From contig NZ_JACSPT010000010.1 in assembly GCF_014837015.1 (NCBI RefSeq), positions 1-64,000 on the forward strand: a stretch of 64,000 bases of DNA, read 5' to 3'. Positions 54,128-64,000 of this stretch are shown here, piece by piece. The DNA comes from Acinetobacter pecorum. GTDB lineage: Bacteria > Pseudomonadota > Gammaproteobacteria > Pseudomonadales > Moraxellaceae. Position numbers and translations under genes: made by a program. The notes beneath the pieces are model-generated. The model made no database searches and was not told the DNA's origin. It was given only the letters and a program-made list of their open reading frames with translations. The number at the start of each line of letters is the position of its first letter. The first letter of the stretch is position 1.

Positions 54128-55294
54128 TTGAGTAGTTCTTTGGCTGAATTGAATCCTGCTGCTGTCCCTTTGTCCTTATATATTCATATGCCTTGGTGTG
54201 TGCGCAAATGTCCTTATTGTGACTTCAATTCGCATGCGGTTCCGGATGGTCAGCTATCACTGGAATTGGAACAGGAATATTTACGAGCACTGGTGGAAGA
54301 CTTTAAAACTCAGGTCGATTTTGCCCAAGGCCGGCAGATTCACAGTGTCTTTATTGGTGGGGGGACGCCGTCACTGATTTCTGCCCCAGGCTATCAATGG
54401 TTATTTGATCAGCTCAAAGCCATTATTCCCTTTGCCGAAGGCTGTGAGATTACGCTGGAAGCCAACCCCGGCACGGTCGAACATGATCCGTTTGCCGGTT
54501 ATTTGCAGGCCGGCATTAATCGTTTGTCGATTGGGGTGCAGAGTTTTAATACCGCTCATCTCAAGCGTTTAGGACGGATTCACAGCAATGAAGATGCGAT
54601 TTCTGCTATTGGGCTGGCACGTGAAGCAGGATTTGAGCGGATTAATGTCGACTTGATGCATGGTTTACCGGAACAGACTTTAGAACAGGCTTTACATGAT
54701 TTAAAACTGGCGGTAGAACAGGGTGCTACGCATATTTCCTGGTATCAGCTGACGATTGAACCAAATACGGTATTTTTCCGGACTCAACCGATTTTGCCTG
54801 TAGATGAAGTATTGGAAGATATTCAGGAGCAGGGTGAACTCTACTTAAAAGCTCAGGGTTTTATCAACTATGAAGTTTCGGCTTGGCGTAAAGAATTGCC
54901 TTCAGCGCATAATCTGAATTACTGGCAGTTTGGTGACTATCTGGCGATTGGTGCAGGAGCACATGGCAAAGTCACTCAGCCAGATGGTGTATATCGGTTC
55001 CAAAAAACCCGTTTACCAAAGGACTACTTAGCCAAAGTACCTGCCGAACATCTGCAGTTTAAGCGCATTGAAGATGCCGACTTGCCTTTTGAATTTATGA
55101 TGAATGCGTTACGTTTAAATCAGGGTGTGGAAGCCAAAATCTATGCCGAACGTACCGGTTTAGGTCTGGATCGCTTGAATGAGTTACTCAGTTCTTTGCG
55201 TGACAGAAAATTAATGGTCGATGATCAAGACCGGCTTTCATGTACCGAGCAGGGGCATATCTTTTTAAATTCGGTATTAGAAAAATTTCTTTAA
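54128..55294 (+). CDS. hemW: HemW, radical SAM heme chaperone
   Basis: A 388-residue radical SAM protein with the CxxxCxxC cluster motif CVRKCPYC near residues 24-31, GGGTPSLI near 77, ANPGTVE near 111, and GVQSFN near 136. The HemW C-terminal domain follows, with GAGAHGKV near 281. Unlike HemN it lacks the extra upstream Cys and residues for coproporphyrinogen decarboxylation; such proteins carry heme to respiratory enzymes. No ATG precedes the cluster, so TTG at 54128 (or 54140) must start translation. Confidence 0.9.
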   Translation: MSSSLAELNPAAVPLSLYIHMPWCVRKCPYCDFNSHAVPDGQLSLELEQEYLRALVEDFKTQVDFAQGRQIHSVFIGGGTPSLISAPGYQWLFDQLKAIIPFAEGCEITLEANPGTVEHDPFAGYLQAGINRLSIGVQSFNTAHLKRLGRIHSNEDAISAIGLAREAGFERINVDLMHGLPEQTLEQALHDLKLAVEQGATHISWYQLTIEPNTVFFRTQPILPVDEVLEDIQEQGELYLKAQGFINYEVSAWRKELPSAHNLNYWQFGDYLAIGAGAHGKVTQPDGVYRFQKTRLPKDYLAKVPAEHLQFKRIEDADLPFEFMMNALRLNQGVEAKIYAERTGLGLDRLNELLSSLRDRKLMVDDQDRLSCTEQGHIFLNSVLEKFL

Positions 55295-55325
55295 CTGATT
55301 TTAATTTGCTGCTCATTGTTGGAAA

Positions 55326-55358
55326 AACTCTCATAAATTTATATGAGGGTTTTTTTAT
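55326..55358 (+). terminator. Terminator of hemW
   Basis: AACTCTCATA and TATGAGGGTTTTTTT pair with G-T pairing, and a long T-run follows. Confidence 0.75.
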
Positions 55359-55464
55359 TGCGCAGATTTACCCGGGAATTTCTTATAGTCTAGAGGTTAT
55401 CTGTTTTTAGATATTCGATGTAATCTGTGAGAAGAGCAGAGCAGACTTTAAAAATCTCAGGCAC

Positions 55465-55493
55465 AAAAAAAGCACTCTAAGAGTGCTTTTTTT
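55465..55493 (-). terminator. Terminator of the cold-shock gene
   Basis: AAAAAAAGCACTCT and AGAGTGCTTTTTT form a stem of at least 12 bp. It is able to work in both directions and lies 18 bases past the cold-shock gene stop. Confidence 0.88.
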
Positions 55494-55511
55494 CAATATC
55501 TTGCTTCTAAA

Positions 55512-55721
55512 TTATAGAGCAACGATATTTACAGCTGTAGGGCCTTTTTGACCTTGAGCTACGCTGAAAGAAACCTTTTGGCCTTCAACTAAAGTTTTGA
55601 AACCTGAACCAGTGATTTCGCTGAAATGAGCAAAAACGTCTGGACCTGATTCTTGTTGAATGAAACCGAAACCTTTAGTTTCGTTGAACCATTTTACTGT
55701 ACCGTTAACTGTATTAGACAT
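55512..55721 (-). CDS. Cold-shock protein, CspA family
   Basis: A 69-residue protein from the ATG at 55721 ([20 protein letters not shown]); the longer frame to 55757 is leader RNA. RNP1 KGFGFIQ and RNP2 VFAHFSEI bind single-stranded RNA and DNA. It melts RNA secondary structure, in cold or during growth depending on the paralogue. The next upstream gene starts far away, leaving a long leader of the kind that regulates csp mRNAs. Confidence 0.95.
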   Translation of the reverse strand: MSNTVNGTVKWFNETKGFGFIQQESGPDVFAHFSEITGSGFKTLVEGQKVSFSVAQGQKGPTAVNIVAL

Positions 55722-56069
55722 AATATAACCTATTGAATCGTATGAATTTATAGCCAAAATTTCAGATGACTAACTGTAACTTTGAAAAATAAAAAGGATG
55801 GAGCTTTTTGATCTGTAATACGAAGGTTTATGACTAAAACTGCGATACTTAAAAGAAGACTAACCAAAACAAGAATTTTTCTAGTTGGGGTTATCATACC
55901 GCTTATTTTGAGATATACAAGCGTTTTATTTGGCTAATTTATTAGGGTGTTGAAAAATATAAAATTAAATTTGTATATTTTATATCCAGAAAGGTTTTTT
56001 AAGCTAAAAGAAAGATATTTGAGTCAATAAAAAGAGCGCCGAAACGCTCTTTTTGAGACAATTTACAGC
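55722..56069. other. Leader and promoter region of the cold-shock gene
   Basis: No gene. The region is AT-rich and should contain the promoter and long 5' leader of the leftward cold-shock gene. At its right end lies the terminator of the acyl-CoA dehydrogenase gene (56029-56054). No specific cold-box could be assigned by eye. Confidence 0.45.
56029..56054 (-). terminator. Terminator of the acyl-CoA dehydrogenase gene
   Basis: AAAAAGAGCG and CGCTCTTTTT pair around CCGAAA, with the A-run on the left for leftward transcripts. Confidence 0.85.
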
Positions 56070-57893
56070 TTAGTAATCGAAGCTAAAGTGTTCTGGCGCG
56101 AGTGCCGTCATTGTTTTAGACGGATTCACCATCGCTTCTGCATGACCTTGGGTACGTGGCAGAATACGTTCAAAGTAGAAATCAGCAGTTTTGATTTTTG
56201 CTTTATAGAATTCTGGAACTTCCGCACCATCACCAGATGCCAGTTTGGCTGAAGCGACTGCAGCTTGCTGTGCCCAGAAGTAGGCCATCATCACATAACC
56301 GGAGAACATCAGGAAATCGACTGACGCAGAAGACACGATGTCGCGGTCCTTACGTGCTGCCAGCATAATACGCACGGTTAAGGCATTCCACTGTGCACAG
56401 AGCTTGGTTAAATCCCAGGCGAAACGGCGCATGTATTTATTGCGCGCATGCTGACCGCAGAATTTCAGAATTTCAGCAGTGTAATCACGAATCACTTTGC
56501 CTTTCGAGGTCAACAGCACTTTACGGCCGATCAGATCCAGTGCCTGAACACCTGTAGTACCTTCGTACAGGGTAGAGATACGTGAGTCACGTACGATCTG
56601 TTCCATGCCCCATTCTTTGATATAGCCATGTCCACCAAAGACTTGCATACCATGATTTGATGCTTCATAGCCCATTTCGGTCAAGAAGCCTTTCAGGATA
56701 GGGGTGTAGAAACCAAGATGATCATCATGCTGTTCAAAAGCAGCGGTATCGCCACGCAGCAAAGCATCATTCATATTATCGGCAATTTGTGCTGCATGAT
56801 AAATCATGGCACGGCCACCTTCAGCAACGGCTTTTTGCGTCAACAGCATGCGGCGTACATCGGCATGATGAATAATTGCATCCGCTACTTTTTCTGGATC
56901 TTTTTTGCCAGACAGGGCACGCATTGACATACGCTCTTTGGCATAAGGCAAAGCACCCTGGAATGACAATTCAGCATGGCAGATGCCCTGAATTGCAGTA
57001 CCAATACGTGCCGTGTTCATAAAGGTAAACATGGCATGCAGGCCTTTATTTGGTTCACCAATCAGGTAGCCAGTCGCATTGTCGAAATTCAGTACAGCCG
57101 TTGCTGAAGCGCGAATCCCCATTTTGTGTTCTATCGAGCCACAGTTCACTGGATTGCGTTCGCCGATCCCACCATCTGCAGCAGCAATAAATTTCGGTAC
57201 GATAAACAGGGAAATCCCTTTGGTGCCTTGCGGTGCATCCGGAAGGCGTGCCAGTACGATATGTACGATATTTTCCGTGAGGTCGTGCTCACCTGCGGAA
57301 ATAAAAATCTTAGTCCCTGAAATCGCATAAGTGCCATCTTCTTTCGGCTCTGCCTTGGTTTTAACCTGACCCAGATCCGTACCACATTGTGGCTCAGTCA
57401 GACACATGGTACCTGCCCAAGTTCCAGCAACCAGGTGAGGCAGATACGTGTTTTTCTGCTCATCGGTACCATACTGGATAATAGTGTTGATACAGCCCAC
57501 ACTTAAACCCGGATACATTTGGAATGACCAGTTCGCAGTACCCATCATTTCTGATTTAATCAGGTTTAAAGACATTGGCAGGTTTTGGCCACCAAACTCT
57601 TCAGGATAAGACAGACCTTGCCAGCCACCTTGTACGAACTGTTCGTAAGCTTCCTTAAAGCCTTTCGGTGTTTTTACTTCGCCATTTTCAAAATGACAGC
57701 CTTCTTCATCACCGCTTTGGTTCAAAGGTGACAGTACATTTTCACAAAAATCTGCCGCACCTTCTAAGATCATATCTACTGTGTCGGCATCGGCATATTC
57801 ACCATTCGACAAATTCTGGTAGTGCGCAGGGTAGTCAAGCACTTCATTCATAAGGAAGCGAATGTCGTGTAAAGGGGCTTTATATGCTGGCAT
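56070..57893 (-). CDS. Acyl-CoA dehydrogenase, DmdC-like long form
   Basis: A 607-residue flavoenzyme, longer than the classic 380-residue type by an N-terminal helix region and a C-terminal extension. FAD and substrate motifs: LTEPQCGTDLG near residue 159, GTKIFISAGEHD near 193, HKMGIRASATAVLNFD near 255, and the catalytic Glu in LYEGTTGVQALDLIGRKV near 442. It oxidises an acyl-CoA to the 2-enoyl-CoA, passing electrons to ETF. Close relatives include the 3-methylmercaptopropionyl-CoA enzyme DmdC and general fatty-acid enzymes of Pseudomonas and Acinetobacter, so the substrate is open. Confidence 0.9.
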   Translation of the reverse strand: MPAYKAPLHDIRFLMNEVLDYPAHYQNLSNGEYADADTVDMILEGAADFCENVLSPLNQSGDEEGCHFENGEVKTPKGFKEAYEQFVQGGWQGLSYPEEFGGQNLPMSLNLIKSEMMGTANWSFQMYPGLSVGCINTIIQYGTDEQKNTYLPHLVAGTWAGTMCLTEPQCGTDLGQVKTKAEPKEDGTYAISGTKIFISAGEHDLTENIVHIVLARLPDAPQGTKGISLFIVPKFIAAADGGIGERNPVNCGSIEHKMGIRASATAVLNFDNATGYLIGEPNKGLHAMFTFMNTARIGTAIQGICHAELSFQGALPYAKERMSMRALSGKKDPEKVADAIIHHADVRRMLLTQKAVAEGGRAMIYHAAQIADNMNDALLRGDTAAFEQHDDHLGFYTPILKGFLTEMGYEASNHGMQVFGGHGYIKEWGMEQIVRDSRISTLYEGTTGVQALDLIGRKVLLTSKGKVIRDYTAEILKFCGQHARNKYMRRFAWDLTKLCAQWNALTVRIMLAARKDRDIVSSASVDFLMFSGYVMMAYFWAQQAAVASAKLASGDGAEVPEFYKAKIKTADFYFERILPRTQGHAEAMVNPSKTMTALAPEHFSFDY

Positions 57894-58291
57894 GCGTTTA
57901 ATCCTGATTGAAATAGTTTTGGATTATCTGTATCGATTCTTTGATTATTCACATTGGAGATAAAAAAACATTGATGAATTCAGTGAATAAAAATGTCAGA
58001 AAAGCGAATCGATTTTTAATTCCAGTCAATTAACTCGGTTAATTTTATTGACTAGTATAGATATTGCAGGAAGATTGAAAACTTGTTATCACATTGGACT
58101 TTAATAAATTAAAAGGTGATATGTCCAGTATACTTTTGTATGAATTGTGCTCAAATTTAAGTTAAAACAGGCCGGCTTCTAAAATGTCACTAGAACCAAT
58201 CCATGGTGTCTCAGCTTCTGGACGGTTAGAGGAAATTCAGTTGCGGGCTATAGTTACAACCCGAACTGAACTCATTGGATAGATAGGGCTT
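57894..58291. other. Intergenic region upstream of the acyl-CoA dehydrogenase gene, with hairpin
   Basis: No gene. It holds the promoter of the dehydrogenase gene. Near aroE an imperfect hairpin pairs TTCAGTTGCGGG (58236-58247) with CCCGAACTGAA (58260-58270); it has no T-run. Nothing else was recognised. Confidence 0.4.
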
Positions 58292-59080
58292 TTAAAGAAA
58301 CTCTTTTAAGTCCGGCTTGATGCCATTCCAGATGTAAAAAGATTCAATCGCCTGACCGACCAGCATTCCAAAGCCTTCTGACGTGGGAACACCGCGCGCC
58401 TTGGCCTGATCCAGAAAGGAAGAGGGTTTACCATAGGCCATTTCATAGGCCCTCTTAAACTGTAACGTTTCCGGTAGAATAAGGGTATCACCGCTGAGGC
58501 TTGCAGAAGTCGCGTTAATCACCAGATCAAATTCACCGCTAAGATTATCCAGAGAAATTGCCTGTAATTCGATTTGCGGTACGGCATTCTGAATATCAGC
58601 AACCAGCTGTTTCGCGCGTGCCAAGGTGCGATTGGCAATCACGATTTTTTTCGCACCCGCCTGCGCCAGAGGATAAATCACGCCACGCGTGGCACCGCCT
58701 GCACCAATAATTAAGATAGCTGTATTGTCCAGTGGCCAGTCTAAAGCACGGATCGCCTCGACCAGGCCCTGACCATCAGTATTGTCGCCATGCAGGACAC
58801 CATTTTCCATCCAGAGGGTATTCACGGCTTTGGCAATTTTGGCCCGCTCACTCAACACCTGACATTGAATAAAAGCCTGCTCTTTGAAGGGGACAGTAAC
58901 ATTCAGGCCACTACCACCCTGACTAAAGAAGTCCTGAATATTGGCTTCAAAGCCATCCAGTGGAGCCAGACGCTTGGTGTAACTCAGGTCGACACCAGTT
59001 TTAGCAGCAAAGGCGTGATGCAATTCTGGAGAACGTGACTGTTCAATCGGGTTACCAATCACGGCAAATTGTTTGCTCAT
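58292..59080 (-). CDS. aroE: Shikimate dehydrogenase
   Basis: A 262-residue enzyme from the ATG at 59080 (MSKQFAVIGNPIEQSRSPEL); the longer frame to 59113 is not conserved. SRSP near residue 14 and NVTVPFKEQA near 59, with the catalytic Lys, bind shikimate; NTDG lies near 98, and the NADP loop is GAGGATRGV near 126 with ANRT near 149. It makes shikimate in aromatic amino acid synthesis. It is the last gene of a leftward hemF-(small protein)-aroE run. Confidence 0.95.
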   Translation of the reverse strand: MSKQFAVIGNPIEQSRSPELHHAFAAKTGVDLSYTKRLAPLDGFEANIQDFFSQGGSGLNVTVPFKEQAFIQCQVLSERAKIAKAVNTLWMENGVLHGDNTDGQGLVEAIRALDWPLDNTAILIIGAGGATRGVIYPLAQAGAKKIVIANRTLARAKQLVADIQNAVPQIELQAISLDNLSGEFDLVINATSASLSGDTLILPETLQFKRAYEMAYGKPSSFLDQAKARGVPTSEGFGMLVGQAIESFYIWNGIKPDLKEFL

Positions 59081-59179
59081 TTCACAATGTCCATGTGCGG
59101 AAATGGCCATCAATATACGTGAAAAAGCGCAGGGACTAAAGCCTGCGCAATCTTTAATTACTGCTAGGTTGTCAGGATG

Positions 59180-59386
59180 TTAGGAACTGCAAATCTCCAT
59201 AATATGTTCCGCAAATATCAGCGCCATACTAAAAACGACTCCAACCCCAGTCAGAATACTCACCAGAATAGCTGCGCCATCCAGAATCAGGTTGTGACTC
59301 AAAAGTGCGGTACTCATCGCACTGATGGCGAGAGCAAGGAAAAGCCAAAAGGCCAATATAGGTAGATTTAATTGAAGATTATGCAT
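59180..59386 (-). CDS. Small two-helix membrane protein, function unknown
   Basis: A 68-residue frame with two hydrophobic segments (about 8-28 and 36-60) and one C-terminal Cys. It lies between hemF and aroE on the same strand, 100 bases before aroE. I do not recognise a family; position and composition support a real small gene. Confidence 0.5.
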   Translation of the reverse strand: MHNLQLNLPILAFWLFLALAISAMSTALLSHNLILDGAAILVSILTGVGVVFSMALIFAEHIMEICSS

Positions 59387-59490
59387 TTTTATTTCTCACT
59401 AAACATCAAATAGAAGGTGATCGATGTAGCGATAGGGTGCTGCGATCAAATCAGATATTTCTATGCAACAGTATAGAGGAACTATCCATT

Positions 59491-59517
59491 AAAAAAGCCC
59501 TCCATTTGAGGGCTGTT
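59491..59517 (-). terminator. Terminator of hemF
   Basis: AAAAAAGCCCTC and GAGGGCTGTTT pair around CATTT, with the A-run on the left for leftward transcripts; it lies just past the hemF stop. Confidence 0.85.
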
Positions 59518-59521
59518 TGTA

Positions 59522-60508
<987 letters not shown>

Positions 60509-60714
60509 TTACATCAAAGCATAAAATCAGTCAAAGATTAAGGTCTATTTGGTGATGCAATTCATCAGCCCAGACCTTACATTCCACTATTCATAAACAG
60601 AATGCACCATTAAATCCGACCAAAGGGCTAGGTTGAATTCTTTTTTCAAGCTCAGCACAATAACTTGCAAGCGCTCATTGGCTTGAGCATTTTTCGATGG
60701 TAAAGGTGAGTGTC

Positions 60715-62088
60715 ATGTCGGTACAGGTCAATTCCCTGATTCAAAAATATAATGTTCCCGGACCGCGCTATACCAGTTATCCCACGGTTCCGTATTGGGA
60801 AGAGCAGAATTTCTCCCTGGAACAATGGAAGCAAACGCTAAAAAAGTCTTTTGCGGAATCCAACCAAAACGAAGGCATTAGTCTGTATATCCATTTACCA
60901 TTTTGCGAAAGCCTGTGTACCTTCTGCGGGTGTCATAAGCGCGTGACCAAACGCCATGAGGTTGAACAGCCTTATATTCAGGCAGTGCTGAAAGAATGGG
61001 ATTTATATTGTGAGCTATTACAAGAAAAGCCCATGATTAAAGAGATTCATTTGGGCGGGGGAACACCGACATTTTTTTCAATGGCGCATCTGGCTCAATT
61101 GCTTCAAGGCATTCTGGCCAAAGCAGACGTAGCACCTGTACATGAATTCAGTTTTGAAGGCCATCCTAACAATACTACACGTGAGCATTTGCAGGGATTG
61201 TATGATCTTGGCTTTCGTCGGGTCAGTTATGGGGTACAGGATTATAATGAAACCGTGCAAAAGGCGATTCACCGGATTCAGCCGTATGAAAATGTTAAAC
61301 AGGTAACCGCATGGGCAAGAGAAATTGGCTATGAATCGATTTCTCACGATCTGGTGTTTGGTCTGCCATTTCAGAGTCTGGAAGATGTCTTAAATACTAT
61401 TGAGCAAACCAATTCGCTCTTGCCGGACCGTCTGGCTTTATATAGCTATGCACATGTGCCCTGGATTAAAGGCAATGGTCAGCGCGGTTTTAAAGATGCT
61501 GATGTACCCAAAGATGCAATTAAGCGCGGATGTTATGAGGAGGGGAAAAAGAAGTTACTCGCGCATGGTTATCATGAAATCGGTATGGATCATTTTGCCT
61601 TGGAGAAAGATGCGATGTACCAGTCTTTTCAAGCTGGAACATTGCATCGCAACTTTATGGGATACACAGCCTCTAAAACCCAAGTGATGATTGGACTCGG
61701 GATTTCTTCAATCAGTGATAGCTGGTACAGCTTTGCGCAGAATGTGAAAACCATTGAAGAATATTATGAATGCCTGGCGCGCAATGAAATTCCAGTATTT
61801 AAAGGACATGTCTTAAACCAGGAAGATCTGATCATCCGGCAACATATTCTAAATTTGATGTGCAGCTTTAGCACCTCATGGGAAAATTCCGAGATGCTTT
61901 TTCCTGAAATTGATGAGGTTGTGGAACAGCTTGAGGAAATGGCACAGGATGGTTTGATTCAATTTTCAGACTCGTCAGTCACGATTCTGGAGAAAGGGAA
62001 ACCATTTGTACGCAATATTTGTATGGCTTTTGATTTGCGTTTAAAGCGACGGATGCCAGAAAGTCGGATTTTCTCGATGACGATTTAA
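60715..62088 (+). CDS. hemN: Oxygen-independent coproporphyrinogen III dehydrogenase
   Basis: A 457-residue radical SAM enzyme from the ATG at 60715, which follows AAAGGTGAG; the ORF can extend to 60697. PGPRYTSYPTVPYW near residue 15 is the HemN N-terminus, the cluster motif is CESLCTFCGC near 64-73 with the extra Cys typical of true HemN, and GGGTPTFF lies near 112. It performs the HemF reaction without oxygen, using two SAM. Its pairing with hemF suggests oxygen-tuned heme synthesis, but I see no Fnr-type site between the genes. Confidence 0.94.
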   Translation: MSVQVNSLIQKYNVPGPRYTSYPTVPYWEEQNFSLEQWKQTLKKSFAESNQNEGISLYIHLPFCESLCTFCGCHKRVTKRHEVEQPYIQAVLKEWDLYCELLQEKPMIKEIHLGGGTPTFFSMAHLAQLLQGILAKADVAPVHEFSFEGHPNNTTREHLQGLYDLGFRRVSYGVQDYNETVQKAIHRIQPYENVKQVTAWAREIGYESISHDLVFGLPFQSLEDVLNTIEQTNSLLPDRLALYSYAHVPWIKGNGQRGFKDADVPKDAIKRGCYEEGKKKLLAHGYHEIGMDHFALEKDAMYQSFQAGTLHRNFMGYTASKTQVMIGLGISSISDSWYSFAQNVKTIEEYYECLARNEIPVFKGHVLNQEDLIIRQHILNLMCSFSTSWENSEMLFPEIDEVVEQLEEMAQDGLIQFSDSSVTILEKGKPFVRNICMAFDLRLKRRMPESRIFSMTI

Positions 62089-62089
62089 T

Positions 62090-62131
62090 CTCCCCCTAAC
62101 CCCATTTTTAAGAAAGAGAGGTTGGGAGGAG
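62090..62131. repeat. Short inverted repeat between hemN and ribA
   Basis: CTCCCCCTAACCCC (62090-62103) and GAGGTTGGGAGGAG (62118-62131) are imperfect inverted arms of the same CTCTC-CTAACC type as the element at 40699-40858. It lies two bases after the hemN stop, between convergent genes, and could act as a terminator. Confidence 0.45.
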
Positions 62132-62167
62132 TTAAGTTAAAATAAGGTAGGACAGGGGTTAAAAATA

Positions 62168-62770
62168 TTAAAAATCATCCTTTTTATAAAGATGTGCCAT
62201 GCGTTCGTGTTTGGTCTTAAGATATTGTTCATTAAACGGGTTTAAGCCTACTGTTAGCGGAACACGATCGACTACATTAATGCCTTGTGCTTTTAAGGCT
62301 TCTATTTTTGAAGGGTTGTTGGTCACGAGACGTACCGATTTTACCTGTAAATGATCAAGCATAATGCTACACATATCATATTGGCGTGCATCCGCCGGCA
62401 GGTTCAGCATCAGGTTGGCATCTACGGTGTCATGGCCTTGATCCTGCAGGGCATAAGCACGAATTTTATTGGTCAGGCCAATGCCACGCCCTTCCTGACG
62501 CAAATACAGAATAGCTCCGCGGCCCAATTCATTGATCAGTTTTAAAGTTGCTTGTAATTGTGGGCCACAGTCGCATTTGAGTGAAGCAAAGGCATCACCG
62601 GTTAAACATTCAGAATGTACACGGACCACCACAGGTTCATCTGATACTTCCTCAAGTCCTTTAGACAGTGCGACATGCTCTTCACCGGTCTTAGGATCTT
62701 GAAATACAGTAATTTTAAATTCACCGTGAGCGGTAGGTAATCTTGACGTTGCGACAAACTCGATTGGCAC
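62168..62770 (-). CDS. ribA: GTP cyclohydrolase II
   Basis: A 200-residue enzyme. [21 protein letters not shown] near residues 52-72 holds the three zinc cysteines, [18 protein letters not shown] near 89 binds GTP, and [20 protein letters not shown] near 142-161 completes the site. It opens riboflavin synthesis. It is monofunctional, without the ribB domain. No FMN riboswitch is seen upstream. Confidence 0.95.
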   Translation of the reverse strand: MPIEFVATSRLPTAHGEFKITVFQDPKTGEEHVALSKGLEEVSDEPVVVRVHSECLTGDAFASLKCDCGPQLQATLKLINELGRGAILYLRQEGRGIGLTNKIRAYALQDQGHDTVDANLMLNLPADARQYDMCSIMLDHLQVKSVRLVTNNPSKIEALKAQGINVVDRVPLTVGLNPFNEQYLKTKHERMAHLYKKDDF

Positions 62771-63079
62771 AGCTGAACCCGTTAAATCCTGAAATTAGCT
62801 AAAGTATAGCGTAATGATTGAACATTGGTAGAATTGCAAAGTCGAAATTCTGCATTAGATTTTCTTTTTTGTAGAAAGCGAACGATAATAGTTGATAAAT
62901 AGTAAGATTATTCAGGATAATCGTAGGCTGCGATTTTTTCACCCCGACGAGATCATTGTTTAATATTGCATCGCTAGAAGCGTAGCTGAATTGAAGCTGC
63001 TACAATTCAGCTATATGATCGGGTACTCCCCATTGACCTAGCTTTAGATTTGCCAGGCTTTAGAAGGCTTTGCCATAAT
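62771..63079. other. Divergent promoter region of ribA and dxs, with leader hairpin
   Basis: No gene in 309 bases. TAGCTGAATTG (62983-62993) and CAATTCAGCTA (63003-63013) form a perfect 11-bp stem with a 9-base loop, about 67 bases before the dxs start and without a T-run. No TPP or FMN riboswitch was recognised. Confidence 0.45.
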
Positions 63080-64000
63080 ATGCTGTATACAGAAATCCCA
63101 ACTCAACGCCCTGTAACACCGTTGCTTGATGCGATCAATCATCCTGAGCAACTGCGTGCACTCGAGCAAAGCCAGCTAGAACAAGTGGCAGATGAGTTAC
63201 GTCAATTCATTTTGTATGCTGCCGGGCAAAGTGGCGGACATTTTGGTGCCAACCTTGGTGTAATTGAACTCACCGTGGCCTTACATTATTGCTTTAATAC
63301 GCCGCATGACCGCCTGATCTGGGATGTGGGTCATCAAGCCTATCCGCATAAAGCATTGACAGGTCGTCGTGAACAGCTCACCACCATTCGTGCTAAAGAT
63401 GGTCTGGCAGCCTTTCCGGCACGTGAAGAATCTGAATTTGATACTTTTGGGGTAGGCCACTCGTCTACTGCGATTTCTGCCGGTCTTGGCATGGCCTTGG
63501 CGCGCCGTTATCAAAACAAGCCATGTGAGGTGGTGTCGATCATTGGTGATGGTGCCATGACGGCAGGTATGGCTTTTGAAGCCATGAATGATGCGGTAGC
63601 ACATCAGGCTGATCTGATGGTGGTGCTGAACGATAATGATATGTCGATTTCTTGCAGTACTGGTGGTTTTGCCAAGCATTTAGCCGCAATTTGGGAGCGT
63701 GGTGAATTCATCAACGTGACTGAAGAGGGAGAGGCTTATGTACAGCCGCATCCGGAGTGGCTGTATAACTCGCGATTACACAGTGCAGCAACCGATGCAG
63801 CAGACAACCTGTTTAAAGCCATTGGCTTTGATTATTTTGGTCCTTATGACGGTCACGATGTCAAACAGCTGGTGCATGTCTTTAATGCGCTGAAAAAACG
63901 TAAAGGCCCCCGCCTGATTCATATCTATACCAAGAAAGGCAAAGGCTTTGCTCCGGCAGAATCAGATCAAATCAAATATCACGCGATTAGTAAACTCAAT
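63080..64000 (+). CDS. dxs: 1-deoxy-D-xylulose-5-phosphate synthase, 5' part
   Basis: The first 307 codons of Dxs; the frame is open to the window end, so the C-terminal half is outside. [20 protein letters not shown] near residue 49, [12 protein letters not shown] near 80, the TPP motif [16 protein letters not shown] near 157-172, and NDNDMSIS near 184 identify it. It joins pyruvate and glyceraldehyde-3-phosphate, the entry step of the MEP pathway that IspH, encoded at 13 kb, finishes. The start is the ATG at 63080, giving [17 protein letters not shown]. Confidence 0.95.
   Translation, partial: MLYTEIPTQRPVTPLLDAINHPEQLRALEQSQLEQVADELRQFILYAAGQSGGHFGANLGVIELTVALHYCFNTPHDRLIWDVGHQAYPHKALTGRREQLTTIRAKDGLAAFPAREESEFDTFGVGHSSTAISAGLGMALARRYQNKPCEVVSIIGDGAMTAGMAFEAMNDAVAHQADLMVVLNDNDMSISCSTGGFAKHLAAIWERGEFINVTEEGEAYVQPHPEWLYNSRLHSAATDAADNLFKAIGFDYFGPYDGHDVKQLVHVFNALKKRKGPRLIHIYTKKGKGFAPAESDQIKYHAISKLN

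Noticed and set aside
60634..60650. Fnr/Anr box between hemF and hemN (TTGAA...TTCAA)
   Set aside because: The half-sites are 7 bases apart and end in AA/TT, unlike TTGAT-N4-ATCAA.
62771..63079. FMN riboswitch for ribA or TPP riboswitch for dxs
   Set aside because: No conserved riboswitch core sequences were recognised in the shared upstream region.
63281..63679. 132-residue minus-strand frame at the right edge
   Set aside because: It is antisense to dxs, whose motifs are unmistakable; the histidine-rich reading is a shadow.

Overview
The window looks like chromosomal DNA of a gammaproteobacterium of the genus Acinetobacter. The evidence is gene order (pilA / pilin glycosylase / bfr / bfd / ridA / spoT / rpoZ / gmk / ispH / minor pilins / rpsP-rimM-trmD-rplS), two efflux pumps that closely resemble the Acinetobacter proteins CraA and AbeM, comE/comF-like pilins, a lipase-foldase pair of the Acinetobacter/Pseudomonas type, and moderately low GC. 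The species cannot be fixed from the sequence alone. No rRNA, tRNA, CRISPR array or prophage was seen.

Layout. (1) 1-3000: the right end of a mobile island. A broken recombinase tail, a 685-residue tyrosine recombinase and a small coiled-coil protein match the layout of GInt/Tn554-type recombination modules. (2) 3000-8260: the type IV pilus locus. It holds pilA with a sigma-54 promoter, an AT-rich scar, a DprE1-like oxidase that has lost its N-terminus, an intact-looking DprE2-like reductase, and a PglL/TfpO-type O-glycosyltransferase. The terminator of the glycosyltransferase is split by a 307-bp MITE-like element. (3) 8260-14210: iron storage (bfr, bfd with a candidate Fur box), ridA, a SpoT whose synthetase domain is degenerate, rpoZ, gmk and ispH. 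(4) 14300-22310: minor pilin operon fimU-pilV-pilW-pilX-pilY1-comE-comF, needed for pilus initiation and DNA uptake. (5) 22450-24670: rpsP-rimM-trmD-rplS. (6) 25140-29730: three tandem divergent secreted lipases behind one dedicated foldase. (7) 29900-35600: truB, a TSUP permease, a hemerythrin-like protein, and two EamA exporters flanking an unknown lipoprotein. (8) 35700-38710: serA and a D-2-hydroxyglutarate dehydrogenase, divergently transcribed and likely metabolically coupled. (9) 38800-55300: envelope and transport genes (craA, FUSC, sodC, AI-2E permease, UbiB-like kinase, abeM), a Zur-box-controlled zinc-free L31 protein, and two related unknown exported proteins around a methyltransferase. 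(10) 55500-64000: cold-shock protein, acyl-CoA dehydrogenase, aroE, a divergent hemF/hemN pair, ribA, and the 5' part of dxs, which runs off the window.

The most interesting area is the left 8 kb. A recombinase island abuts the major pilin. The genes between pilin and glycosyltransferase look like the relic of a D-arabinofuranose donor pathway, which in Pseudomonas aeruginosa group IV strains serves pilin glycosylation. Other points worth checking are a bacterioferritin that keeps the heme ligand but has lost most of the ferroxidase ligands, the lipase array, and the Zur and RpoN sites. Starts were moved from the longest possible frame to the best-supported codon where stated.
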